Notes under the pieces: model-generated
Told to the model about the DNA's origin: nothing
Databases searched by the model: none
Seen by the model: only the letters and a program-made list of their open reading frames with translations
Assembly (NCBI RefSeq): GCF_023715365.1
Contig: NZ_JAMBNZ010000011.1
Coordinates: forward strand, 48,503 to 112,502
Source of the DNA: Georgenia satyanarayanai
Lineage (GTDB): Bacteria > Actinomycetota > Actinomycetes > Actinomycetales > Actinomycetaceae
Length of the DNA: 64,000 nt
Direction of reading: 5' to 3'
Shown here: piece after piece, positions 26,680-34,581 of the stretch
How positions within the stretch are numbered: the first letter of the stretch is position 1
Layout: each line of letters begins with the position of its first letter
Translations under genes and position numbers: made by a program

Positions 26680-27006
26680 TCAGCCGGCGGCGTCGAGGTA
26701 GACCGGGCGGCGCGGTCCGCCCGCCCGGAGCACCTCGGTGAGCCGGGCCTGGCGCCGGCTGAGGACGAGCGCCTCACCCAGCCGTTGGGCGACCTCGGCC
26801 TGACGATCGACGAGCAGCTGGGCGCGCGCCCGTAGCGGCTCAGGCAGCGGCCCGAGGCCGGGCGGCGGCGTCCAGGGCGGGGCCGGCGCGGTGACGTGGT
26901 CCCCCGCGAGCATCGCCTCGGTCTCGGCGACGTCGAGCTCGAGCTCGGTGAGCGCGGCCTCCCAGCGGGCGCGGAAGGCGTCCGGCGTCGCGGCGGTGAC
27001 GTCCAT
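26680..27006 (-). CDS. Small helical protein after fliS, possible FliT-like chaperone
   Basis: This is a 108-residue cytoplasmic protein. It begins FRARWEAALTELELDVAETE, has a Pro/Gly-rich stretch (PAPPWTPPPGLGPLPEP, about 42-58) and ends with a second helix (VDRQAEVAQRLGEALVLSRR). There is no membrane segment. It shares a base with the fliS stop (TGATG) and is the last gene before a terminator, the place where fliT lies in many operons. Sequence alone does not show a FliT domain, so the chaperone role is a suggestion from position and helical make-up. Confidence 0.7.
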   Translation of the reverse strand: MDVTAATPDAFRARWEAALTELELDVAETEAMLAGDHVTAPAPPWTPPPGLGPLPEPLRARAQLLVDRQAEVAQRLGEALVLSRRQARLTEVLRAGGPRRPVYLDAAG

Positions 27007-27407
27007 CAGCCGACGGCGACGGCAGCGGTGCCGGTGCCGGGCATGGCGGCGGCCTGGTGCCAGGCGTCGCGGAGGGGGGTGACGAGCGTGCGGCAGGCGG
27101 TGACCTTGGCGGCGTCGTGGCCGACGTTGGCGGTGACGAGCTCGGAGTAGAGGTAGTTGTAGATGTCGAGGAGCTGCTGACCGCCGTCCCAGGCGCTGAC
27201 GTCCAGGCTGCAGCGCAGCTCGTGGACGATCTGCTGGGCGTGCCCCAGCTGCTCGTTGGCGCCCGCGCGGTCCCCCGAGCCGATCGCCGCGATGGCGCGG
27301 TCGAGGTCGAGGAGCAGACGGTCGTAGAGCATGGTGAGCAGCTGCGCCGGGGAGGCGGTGGCCAGGGACTCCCGGCGGAACTTGGCGAGCAGTGCGGCCT
27401 GGTTCAT
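27006..27407 (-). CDS. fliS: Flagellin export chaperone FliS
   Basis: FliS binds the flagellin C-terminus and delivers it to FlhA. The 133-residue product is helical, with SPAQLLTMLYDRLLLDLDRA near the N-terminus and QQLLDIYNYLYSELVTANV in the middle, both family hallmarks. It follows fliD by 8 bases and is followed by the small helical gene. Confidence 0.94.
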   Translation of the reverse strand: MNQAALLAKFRRESLATASPAQLLTMLYDRLLLDLDRAIAAIGSGDRAGANEQLGHAQQIVHELRCSLDVSAWDGGQQLLDIYNYLYSELVTANVGHDAAKVTACRTLVTPLRDAWHQAAAMPGTGTAAVAVG

Positions 27408-27415
27408 CGGTTCTC

Positions 27416-28762
27416 CTACTGCTTGCTAGCGTTGAGGCCGGCGATCTGGTTGGTGAGCCAGCTCTGGGTGGAGTTGAGCCGCGAGAGCCGGACCTCCATC
27501 GAGCTGAACTGCGCGACGAGCTGCGCGCGCCTCGCGCTGAGCCGCTCGTCCCACTTGGCGACCTGGGTCCCCAGGTCCTTGACGACGGACTCCTTGGACG
27601 TGATCTTGGCGGTCAGCGTGCCCTCGTCCGCGCTGGACGCCCGCTCGGCCACCTTGCCCACGCGCTCGGCGATGGCCTGCACCATCTCCATCGTCCCCTT
27701 GGGGTCGTCGGTCATGGCCTTGTCGAAGGCGGCCTTGTCGAGTGAGACCGCACCGTGGCGGTCCATGCTGATGCCGATCGTGGACGGGGACTGCCCGTTC
27801 ACGGCGCTCGTCATGGCGGACTGGACGTCGTTGGTGAGAAGACGGATGGCCGAGTCGCCCGAGAACAGGCCACCGGTGACGACAGTGTTTCCGGAGGCAT
27901 CGGTCTCCGTGGTTGTGCGGGAGCGCGAGGCGATCTCGGACAGCACGACGGACACGTTGCTCACGAGCTCGTCGGCGAGTGCGCGCTGTGCGTCGGTGTC
28001 GGTGGTCGCGGTGATCGTCACGGGCTGTGCGGAGGCCTTGCTGACGGTGACGTCCACGCCCTCGAGGACGTCGGTGAAGGTGTTGCTCGCGCTGCTGAGG
28101 GGGTACCCGCCCGTCGCGGACGACGGCCAGATGGTGATCTTCGCGTCCTGAGCCTTGGTGAGGGCGGTGCCTGCTGAGGCGAGGACCTCCGAACCCGCGC
28201 CGCCCGCACGCACGGTGAAGGCGTTGGCCTCACCGGTACGTCCGCTGAGCTGGAGGCTGTAGGTGGGTTCCTTGTCGGTGCCCCCGGTACGCACCCGCGT
28301 CGCGCTGATCCCCGTCTTGGCGGTAAGCGTGTTGATGGCGGCAGCGATGTCGTCGGTGTGTGTGCCAGACGGGCTGATCTCGTAGGTCTCCCCACCAGCG
28401 TCGAGCGTGAAGGAGGCCGCGAGCTTTGTGGGGTCCAGCAGGGAGACCTGCCCGGAGGCGAGCTGGGTGACGGAGAGCTCGACCGTACCGGGCTTGGCGC
28501 TCGCCGAGCCGGCGACGGTCACGGCGTCGGAGGAAGCGGTCGGTTTGGTCACCGTCCAGGACTTGGGATCGGCAACCTTGGTGGCTGCGGTGGCGAGCGA
28601 GGCGACCCTGTTGTTGAGTCCCTGCAGCGCCGAGACCAGCTGGGACGCCATCGTCGACTTGTTCTTGAGCAGGACCTGCTGGTTCGCCTGGATCTTGACC
28701 AGACCGTCGATGATGGCGGTCGTGTCCAGACCGCTGACCATGCCGTCGATGCCGATCGTCAT
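27416..28762 (-). CDS. fliD: Flagellar filament cap protein FliD
   Basis: FliD (HAP2) caps the filament and promotes flagellin folding. The 448-residue product begins MTIGIDGMVSGLDTTAIIDG, typical of FliD, and has a long N-terminal coiled segment (LLKNKSTMASQLVSALQGLN). A variable middle follows, and a C-terminal coiled region ends with LNSTQSWLTNQIAGLNASKQ. A pair of hairpins separates it from flagellin upstream; it could be read through from the flagellin promoter. fliS follows. Confidence 0.94.
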   Translation of the reverse strand: MTIGIDGMVSGLDTTAIIDGLVKIQANQQVLLKNKSTMASQLVSALQGLNNRVASLATAATKVADPKSWTVTKPTASSDAVTVAGSASAKPGTVELSVTQLASGQVSLLDPTKLAASFTLDAGGETYEISPSGTHTDDIAAAINTLTAKTGISATRVRTGGTDKEPTYSLQLSGRTGEANAFTVRAGGAGSEVLASAGTALTKAQDAKITIWPSSATGGYPLSSASNTFTDVLEGVDVTVSKASAQPVTITATTDTDAQRALADELVSNVSVVLSEIASRSRTTTETDASGNTVVTGGLFSGDSAIRLLTNDVQSAMTSAVNGQSPSTIGISMDRHGAVSLDKAAFDKAMTDDPKGTMEMVQAIAERVGKVAERASSADEGTLTAKITSKESVVKDLGTQVAKWDERLSARRAQLVAQFSSMEVRLSRLNSTQSWLTNQIAGLNASKQ

Positions 28763-28799
28763 CCCGGCGACCTCCCGTGCGTGTGTGGTGGGTATGCGG

Positions 28800-28833
28800 C
28801 CGGCGGCCCGCCCAGGAGTGAGCGGGCCGCCGG
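28800..28833 (-). terminator. Second of two hairpins between flagellin and fliD
   Basis: A perfect 12-bp GC stem (28800-28811 with 28822-28833) with a 10-base loop lies 14 bases downstream of the hairpin at 28848. Together they probably reduce transcription into fliD or protect the flagellin message 3' end. Confidence 0.65.
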
Positions 28834-28847
28834 TCGGTTGGTGCAGT

Positions 28848-28870
28848 GCTACCGGGCCAGGCCCGGTAGC
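28848..28870 (-). terminator. First of two hairpins, directly after the flagellin stop
   Basis: A perfect palindrome of 23 bases (11-bp arms GCTACCGGGCC and GGCCCGGTAGC around one A) starts 2 bases after the flagellin stop. The real RNA hairpin would have about nine pairs and a small loop. It is a good candidate partial terminator. Confidence 0.65.
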
Positions 28871-28872
28871 GG

Positions 28873-29691
28873 TCAGCGCAGCAGCGAGAGGATCGACTGC
28901 GGCATCTGGTTGGCCTGGGCCAGCATGGAGGTGCCGGCCTGCTGGAGGATGTTCGCGCTGGTGTAGCTGACCATCTCGTTGGCCATGTCGGTGTCGCGGA
29001 TCCGGGACTCCGACGCGGTGAGGTTCTCGACCGAGACCTGCAGGTTGTTGATGGTGTGGTCGAGACGGTTCTGCTTCGCACCGAGCTCGGCACGGACCTT
29101 GGAGACCGTGTCGATCGCAGTGTCCAGCGTCGTGATGGCGGTGCTGGCGTTCGTCACGACGTCGAGGGCGTCCACGCCGAGACCGGAGGAGCTCATCGCC
29201 GTGGCGATGTTCACCGTGATGACCTCGCCTGCGTTGGCACCGACCTGGAAGGTCTGGCCGGTGTAGGTGCCGTCGAGCAGGGCGCGGCCGTTGAACTGGG
29301 TCTGCTTGGCGATGTCGTCCAGACCAGCGGCGAGCTCGTCGACCTCCGCCTGGATGTTGGTCTTGGCCGTGTCGCTGAGCGCACCGGTGTTGGAGGCCTG
29401 GACGGACAGGTCACGCATCCGCTGGAGGATGGCGTGCGTCTCGGTGAGCGCACCTTCAGCGGTCTGGACGACGGAGATGCCGTCCTGAGCGTTGCGGACG
29501 GCGACGTTGAGGCCACCGATCTGGGAGCGCAGGCCCTCCGAGATCGCCAGGCCCGCGGCGTCGTCGGCCGCGCGGTTGATGCGGAAGCCACTGCTCAGCT
29601 TCTCGAGGGAGGAGCTGAGGTCGTTCTGCGTCTGCGAGAGGTTGCGGTACGAGTTCATCGCGGCGACGTTGTTCTGCACGGAGAGTGCCAT
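28873..29691 (-). CDS. fliC: Flagellin
   Basis: This is the filament subunit. The 272-residue product has conserved D0/D1 ends: ALSVQNNVAAMNSYRNLSQ and LEKLSSGFRINRAADDAAG at the N-terminus, and ASESRIRDTDMANEMVSY with a final QSILSLLR at the C-terminus. The variable middle is short (about 50 residues), so the surface domain is minimal. The start at 29691 (MALSV) has AGAGGAAC upstream. Transcription is from a FliA-type promoter. The leader carries GGA motifs fitting CsrA control, and a glycosyltransferase lies just upstream. Confidence 0.97.
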   Translation of the reverse strand: MALSVQNNVAAMNSYRNLSQTQNDLSSSLEKLSSGFRINRAADDAAGLAISEGLRSQIGGLNVAVRNAQDGISVVQTAEGALTETHAILQRMRDLSVQASNTGALSDTAKTNIQAEVDELAAGLDDIAKQTQFNGRALLDGTYTGQTFQVGANAGEVITVNIATAMSSSGLGVDALDVVTNASTAITTLDTAIDTVSKVRAELGAKQNRLDHTINNLQVSVENLTASESRIRDTDMANEMVSYTSANILQQAGTSMLAQANQMPQSILSLLR

Positions 29692-29728
29692 GGTGTTCCT
29701 CTTCTTCCTGAAGTGTGGTGTTCCGACT

Positions 29729-29742
29729 GCCCTTCCATGGGC
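29729..29742 (-). promoter_or_regulatory. Candidate CsrA-binding hairpin in the flagellin leader
   Basis: The minus strand reads GCCC-ATGGAA-GGGC: a 4-bp GC stem with GGA in the six-base loop, close to the predicted 5' end of the transcript. A second GGA overlaps the flagellin ribosome site (AGAGGAAC, about 29697-29704). This two-site layout mirrors the firmicute hag leader. Confidence 0.55.
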
Positions 29743-29754
29743 GGTCACCCGGTC

Positions 29755-29782
29755 CTATCGGTCGCTAGGCGGCGGTGATGAG
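29755..29782 (-). promoter_or_regulatory. FliA-type promoter of flagellin
   Basis: On the minus strand CTCA (29782-29779), 16 bases, then ACCGATAG (29762-29755), about 63 bases upstream of the flagellin ATG. Confidence 0.75.
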
Positions 29783-29801
29783 AAGTTTCGATCGAAAGTT
29801 C

Positions 29802-31352
29802 TCAGGCGTGGGAGACGAGCCCGGGCGCGAGCACGTCGAGCTGCACCGCGAGCTCCGGCTCGTCCTGCGGCGCGACCGCGGCGAGGGCAGCCTCCAGTGC
29901 CGGGAGCGCGCGCGCGTCGTCGTAGGCGAACAGAGCGAGCGCGGCTGCTCGTGCGCGCTGGGTTGCTGGCACGTCCGCTGCCGTGGCGGTCGCGACGAGC
30001 GGGCAGTACTCCGCCAGGCCGGCGCCGCGCTGGCGGGCGGACCACCTCGCTGCCTCCTCGAGGCCGGCGAGGTCGTGAGGGAAGCTCAAGCGGCTACCGC
30101 ACAGCAGGGTGGCCAGGTCGGTAGGACGTACCTGTGCCATGGCGCCGAGTACGGCGCGCCCGTCCTGGTGGTCCTCCTGCGTGCACACCACGGCCAGCAC
30201 CTGCCACACGTCATCCGGCAGGGCGTCGATGAAGGCGCGGACGCCCTCTTCCCCCAGCCAGGTCATGAGTTCCCGCGGCCCCCCGGGCAGCACGCCGGCC
30301 CGAGCGGCACGTTGCGCCGTGCTCAGCGCTTCCGCCGCGCGGCCGAGCTTCCACAGTGCCCACACCTCGTACTGGGCGTAGTCGGCACGCCGAACGCGCC
30401 GGCCGAGGGCGTCGACCATCGTGGCCGGGATGCAGTCGAGGGCGTCGAGGGTGCGCTCGGCGGACCCTTCGCTCGCGGCGACCTGCACGAGGACGACGTC
30501 GGCCCACACCCGGTTGCCCGTCACCGCCGCGAGCCGGTCGACCCAGGTCCGGGCAAGCTCAGGCCGGCCGCTCTTGCGTGCCGCCGCAAGCGCCATGGAC
30601 CCCGCGAGGAGCTCCATGGCGATGTTGGCGAGCGCTCCGCCGTCGTGGATCTCCTCGGCGAGTTCGAGCGCCTCGTCAGTTCGCCCCACGGCACTGAGCG
30701 AGCGGGCCAGGTTCGCCTGCTTCATCGCGTACCCCCCGGGTCGCTCACCACGGCTCGGGCCGGCAACCTCGAGCTCCCGCTGCGCGAGCTCGAGGTTGCG
30801 GTAGGCGCGCTCGGCCATCGCCTCGGGCCCCTCCGAGTAGCCGGCGTGCCGGATGGACGTTCCGGGCAGCGGACGGATGACCATCGGGCGTCCGGGACGG
30901 TTGACCACCTGCTCGTGCAAGGCGCCGGCGTAGGTACCGTCCGCACGGCGGAACAGGCGGATCGAGGCGACGGGAGTGTCGGCGGCACCGGGGGCGACGA
31001 CTCGCGCCGCGATCGTCACGGTGAGGAAGTTCGCCCGCGGCTCACGAAGGTGGCGCCGGACCCTGCGGGGTTCGCACTCGAAGGTCTCGTCCGCGTCGAC
31101 CTGCAGGATCCACTCTCCCGTCGCGTGCTCCAGTGCACGGTTCCGGGCGTCGCCGAAGTCGTCGTTCCAGTAGCCCTCGATCACCGTGTCGGTGAACTGA
31201 CGCGCGATCTCGACGGTGCGGTCGCTCGAGCCGGTGTCGTAGACGACGATTTCGTCCACCCACCGCACCGACTCGAGGCAACGCGCGAGGTAGTCCTCCT
31301 CGTCCTTGACGATGAGGACGGCTGAGATGGTCGGGTCAGGCTGTCGCGCCAC
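29802..31352 (-). CDS. Family 2 glycosyltransferase with helical repeats, candidate flagellin glycosyltransferase
   Basis: The 516-residue product has an N-terminal GT-A domain (about 8-230) with SAVLIVKDEEDYLARCLESV, the DXD-type VDADE (about 98) and a FRRADGTYAGALHEQV acceptor region. It is followed by about 280 residues of Ala/Leu/Arg-rich helical, TPR-like repeats. I chose the GTG at 31352 because AGGAG lies 7 bases upstream; the ATG at 31403 has no ribosome site. It lies between fliA and flagellin on the same strand, which suggests glycosylation of flagellin; the substrate is inferred. Confidence 0.85.
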   Translation of the reverse strand: MARQPDPTISAVLIVKDEEDYLARCLESVRWVDEIVVYDTGSSDRTVEIARQFTDTVIEGYWNDDFGDARNRALEHATGEWILQVDADETFECEPRRVRRHLREPRANFLTVTIAARVVAPGAADTPVASIRLFRRADGTYAGALHEQVVNRPGRPMVIRPLPGTSIRHAGYSEGPEAMAERAYRNLELAQRELEVAGPSRGERPGGYAMKQANLARSLSAVGRTDEALELAEEIHDGGALANIAMELLAGSMALAAARKSGRPELARTWVDRLAAVTGNRVWADVVLVQVAASEGSAERTLDALDCIPATMVDALGRRVRRADYAQYEVWALWKLGRAAEALSTAQRAARAGVLPGGPRELMTWLGEEGVRAFIDALPDDVWQVLAVVCTQEDHQDGRAVLGAMAQVRPTDLATLLCGSRLSFPHDLAGLEEAARWSARQRGAGLAEYCPLVATATAADVPATQRARAAALALFAYDDARALPALEAALAAVAPQDEPELAVQLDVLAPGLVSHA

Positions 31353-31426
31353 GGGGGTCTCCTCGAAGGGTGGATTGAGGTCTCCCCCGGTCCCATCGAC
31401 CAACGTGACGCGATCCTGAGCCGAAG

Positions 31427-32269
31427 CTAGACCGCTTCGCTGACCACCGCAGCCGCGGTGACCTCGACCACCGTCTGCAGCGCCGTCGCGCTGGCCCGCT
31501 GGGCGACGGCGGCGTAGTAGGCCTGGCGGCGCTTCTCCGCGACGCCGGGCTGCTCGGAGGCCACCGGGGCGAGCTCCGGGTCGAGCGCCGTGTTCATCGC
31601 ATCGCGCAGCATGCCCAGGGCCTGCGTCCGCAGCTGGCTGACCCTGGACTGGGTGACACCAAGCTCGGCGGCGATCTCGACGACCGGGCGCTCCTCGAAG
31701 AAGATCCCCTGGACGACGACGCGCAGGTTCTCGGGCAGCTCACCGACGCCGGCGGTGAGGTAGCGCAGACGCTCGTCGACGACGACGCGCTCCTCCGGGC
31801 TCGGCGCCCTGTCGCTGATGCTGCCGGTGGCGTCAGTCGTGTCGGCGTCCAGGGAGACGACGCGGCGCTGCGCGTCGTCGCGGATGGAACGCAGCTCGTC
31901 GACGCCCACGCCCATGGCCTGCGCCAGCTCGTCCGGGCGGGGGGCGCGACCGAGGTTGCCGGTGAGTCGCTCGGTCAGCTCGGCCAGGCGGCGGGCGCGC
32001 TGGCGGGTGCCCCGGGAGGCCCAGTCCATGCCGCGCAGCTCGTCGAGGATCGCACCGCGGATCCGGGTGGAGGCGTACCGCGCGAACGGGACACCCAGCT
32101 CGGCGTTGAAGCCTCGGGCGGCCTGCACCAGTGCCAACGACCCGGCAGCGGCGAGCTCGTCGCGCTGCACGTGGGTCGGAACCCGTCGAATCATCTCACT
32201 CACGTGATAGCCCACGAGCGAGAGGTGCTGCTCGATGAGTTCGTCCTGCTCGCGACGCTCCAGCGCCAT
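31427..32269 (-). CDS. fliA: Flagellar sigma factor FliA (sigma-28/WhiG family)
   Basis: This sigma-70 family group 3 factor directs RNA polymerase to flagellar promoters. The 280-residue product has region 2 (YHVSEMIRRVPTHVQRDELA and ARYASTRIRGAILDELRGMD, the latter a WhiG/FliA hallmark), region 3 (RAPRPDELAQAMGV) and region 4 (RPVVEIAAELGVTQSRVSQL). About 40 extra C-terminal residues are present. The start at 32269 (MALERREQ) has GTAGGA upstream; in-frame codons back to 32374 lack coding character. No anti-sigma FlgM is seen in the window. Confidence 0.94.
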   Translation of the reverse strand: MALERREQDELIEQHLSLVGYHVSEMIRRVPTHVQRDELAAAGSLALVQAARGFNAELGVPFARYASTRIRGAILDELRGMDWASRGTRQRARRLAELTERLTGNLGRAPRPDELAQAMGVGVDELRSIRDDAQRRVVSLDADTTDATGSISDRAPSPEERVVVDERLRYLTAGVGELPENLRVVVQGIFFEERPVVEIAAELGVTQSRVSQLRTQALGMLRDAMNTALDPELAPVASEQPGVAEKRRQAYYAAVAQRASATALQTVVEVTAAAVVSEAV

Positions 32270-32381
32270 GGTCCTACCCCCAGGTCGGGACCCGTCGCGA
32301 CGCGAGCAAGTCCCTGCAGTTGTGATCGTTGAGTGTGGCCGTCGTGCCGATCTCGTCCGAGATTGCCCCGACATGTGACGA

Positions 32382-32396
32382 CTACTCCGTCAGCAT
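32382..32396 (-). other. Four-codon minigene with strong ribosome site in the fliA leader
   Basis: On the minus strand a GGAGGAGGAG ribosome site is followed after 5 bases by ATG, three codons (MLTE) and TAG, 8 bases before another in-frame ATG of the extended fliA frame. It may affect fliA translation or messenger stability; it could also be chance. Confidence 0.3.
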
Positions 32397-32432
32397 GCTG
32401 GCTCCTCCTCCGAAAGTACAAGGGCGCCGCTT

Positions 32433-32448
32433 TGTGATGTGGCTCACA
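32433..32448. promoter_or_regulatory. CRP/GlxR-type palindrome in the fliA-flgN divergent region
   Basis: TGTGATGTGGCTCACA is a perfect match to the TGTGA-N6-TCACA consensus of CRP-family regulators, including actinobacterial GlxR/CRP. It is 164 bases upstream of the fliA ATG. The 396-base gap 32270-32665 also holds an ATCTCG/CGAGAT palindrome (32350-32363), the minigene and the flgN promoter, but no other gene. Confidence 0.55.
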
Positions 32449-32590
32449 GTGGTCTTAACGAATCGCTCCTGCACCGCATCATCGACGCAGTAGTGGGTCA
32501 GAGGTCCCGCAGATACGTTGCGTGCCCTGTGACGGCTGTCTCCTGCGAAGGAAGGAAGGCTTGTCGCAAGGAGGAACCGGGGCCCCATCG

Positions 32591-32618
32591 CTCACACCGG
32601 CCCCGGTACTGCCGATGG
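32591..32618 (+). promoter_or_regulatory. FliA-type promoter of flgN-flgK-flgL-fliW
   Basis: CTCA (32591-32594), 16 bases, then GCCGATGG (32611-32618), 47 bases before the flgN ATG. A 9-bp inverted repeat (32576-32584 with 32599-32607) brackets the -35 box. Confidence 0.7.
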
Positions 32619-32665
32619 ACAGGACCGTGATGGTGAACGCAACGGCCCCGAACGGAGAAGTGACA

Positions 32666-33145
32666 ATGCTCGGCTCTCTCTCCGACCTCCTCTGGCGCGA
32701 GCGCGACATGCTCGAGTCGCTGCGCTACCGGCTGGAGGTCGAGCATCTGCTCCTCGCCGCCGGCCGCACAGAGCTGCTGCCCCTGGCCGTGCGCGAGGTC
32801 GACGACGTGCTCGCCCAGATCCGGACGGCAGAGCTGGCCCGCGCGGCCGAGGTCGCCGCGGCCGCCGCCGCGCTCGCCCTGGCCGACGGCGCGAGCCTCC
32901 TCGACCTCGCCACCGCGGCCCCGGCGCCGTGGGACGGGATCCTCCTGGAGCACCGCCTCGCCTTCCTCACCCTGACCACCGAGATCGCCACGGTCGCCGA
33001 GACCAACCGCGACTTCCTCATGGCCAGCCACCACGCCACGCAGGAGACGCTCATGTCCCTGCACGAGAGCGTCGACGTCTACGACGAACGCGGCAGCACG
33101 TCGCGCGGCATGGCCGACGCCCACCTCGTCGACAAGTCCCTGTGA
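32666..33145 (+). CDS. flgN: FlgN-type flagellar export chaperone (first copy)
   Basis: FlgN chaperones the hook-associated proteins FlgK and FlgL to the export gate. The 159-residue product is helical; it begins LSDLLWRERDMLESLRYRLE and carries an Ala-rich central helix. It lies 10 bases before flgK. The ATG at 32666 has GGAGAAG upstream. It is clearly related to the gene at 36064 (same LSDxLWxERD start and TAELARAAE/NAELARAAE core), so the locus has two copies. A poorly conserved C-terminal tail (DERGSTSRGMADAHL) follows. Confidence 0.85.
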   Translation: MLGSLSDLLWRERDMLESLRYRLEVEHLLLAAGRTELLPLAVREVDDVLAQIRTAELARAAEVAAAAAALALADGASLLDLATAAPAPWDGILLEHRLAFLTLTTEIATVAETNRDFLMASHHATQETLMSLHESVDVYDERGSTSRGMADAHLVDKSL

Positions 33146-33155
33146 GAGGACACGC

Positions 33156-34577
33156 ATGAGCTCCTTCGCCGCACTCAACGGTGCCTTCACCGCCCTCACC
33201 GCCCAGCGCATCGCGCTCGAGGTGACCGGGCAGAACATCTCCAACGTCAACACGATCGGCTACACGCGCCAGCGCGCGGGCATGGAAGCCATCACCGGCA
33301 CCGCACGCCCGACGATGTTCGCGACGTCCGGCGCCCCAGCGACCGGCGTCCGCGTCACCTCCATCGACCGGCTCGGCGACATCTTCCTCGAGACCAAGCT
33401 GCGCACCCAGACCTCCTCCACCGCCCGGCTCGAGGCCGTGGCCGGCAGCTGGTCGCTCATGGAGACGACCCTCAAGGAGCCAGGGGAGAACGGCCTCGCT
33501 GCCGGCCTGGACACGTTCTTCACCTCGTGGGACGACGTCGCCAACCGACCCGACGACGCCGCGGCCAGGTCCGTGCTGCTCGGCAACGCCACCGCCCTCA
33601 CCTCGGCCATCGCCAACGGCTACCGCGCCGCGGCCAAGCAGTGGGACAGCACCCGCGAGCAGGCCGCTGCCATGGCCGTCGACCTCAACACCACCGCGGC
33701 CGCCGTCGCGGACCTCAACGGCCGGATCCGCGACGCCCAGGTGGCGGGCGACAACGCCAACGGCCTCATCGACCAACGCGGGGTGCTCCTGGACGGGCTC
33801 GCCGCCATGGTCGGCGGTGAGGTGCGCGAGCGCGCCGACGGAAGCGTCGACGTCATGGTCAGTGGCAACGCGCTCGTGCGCGGCGACCGCGCCTACGCCG
33901 TCGCCGTCCACGGCAGCGCGACGCTGGCCGACCTGCGCTCCGCGGGGACAGAACCGCCCGAGGGTTGGGGCAGCAAGGAGGGACCGGCACGCCTCGTATG
34001 GGCCGCGACCGGCAGCTCCGCGGCCGCGTCCGGAGGCCGGGTCGCGGGCCTCCTCGACGTCATCGCGCCAGATGGGCCGGTCGCCAACCTGGCGAGCTCC
34101 TACAACGAGCTTGCCACCACCGTGGCGGCCGAGGTCAACGCCCTGCACTCCTCCGTTCCCGGCGCGGACGGGACCTCGCGCGACTTCTTCGCGTTCTCCG
34201 CCGGCGCCACGCCGCCCGCCCTGTCCCTCGGCGTCGCCGTCACCAGCGACCAGGTCGTCACGGGCAACCCCGGCGAGGTCGACGGCACCCTGGCAGCGCG
34301 GATCGCCGACCTCGCCGGGGCCCGCGACCAGTGGGCCGGCGCCGTCACCGAGATCGGCGTGAGCAGCCGGTCGGCCACCCGCCGGGCGCAGGCCGCCGAG
34401 AGCACGCGGGCCACCGCCGAGTCGCAGCTGCTCTCGCAGACGGCCGTCGACCTCGACGAGGAGAGCGTCAACCTCGTGATGTACCAACGTGCCTACGAGG
34501 CCTCGGCGCGGGTGATGACGACCATCGACCAGATGCTCGACACCCTGATCAACCGCACCGGCGTGGTGGGAAGGTAA
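33156..34577 (+). CDS. flgK: Flagellar hook-associated protein FlgK (HAP1)
   Basis: FlgK is the first hook-filament junction protein. The 473-residue product has the N-terminal LEVTGQNISNVNTIGYTRQR, a long helical D1 region, and the C-terminal VNLVMYQRAYEASARVMTTI, all family hallmarks. GAGAGGA precedes the ATG. flgL starts 4 bases after its stop. Confidence 0.96.
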   Translation: MSSFAALNGAFTALTAQRIALEVTGQNISNVNTIGYTRQRAGMEAITGTARPTMFATSGAPATGVRVTSIDRLGDIFLETKLRTQTSSTARLEAVAGSWSLMETTLKEPGENGLAAGLDTFFTSWDDVANRPDDAAARSVLLGNATALTSAIANGYRAAAKQWDSTREQAAAMAVDLNTTAAAVADLNGRIRDAQVAGDNANGLIDQRGVLLDGLAAMVGGEVRERADGSVDVMVSGNALVRGDRAYAVAVHGSATLADLRSAGTEPPEGWGSKEGPARLVWAATGSSAAASGGRVAGLLDVIAPDGPVANLASSYNELATTVAAEVNALHSSVPGADGTSRDFFAFSAGATPPALSLGVAVTSDQVVTGNPGEVDGTLAARIADLAGARDQWAGAVTEIGVSSRSATRRAQAAESTRATAESQLLSQTAVDLDEESVNLVMYQRAYEASARVMTTIDQMLDTLINRTGVVGR

Positions 34578-34581
34578 ATCG

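Noticed and set aside
32270..32374. Extension of FliA by 35 residues to an ATG at 32374
   Set aside because: The extra residues are Arg/Ser/Thr-rich with no family match, while MALERREQ at 32269 fits the sigma region start and has a ribosome site.
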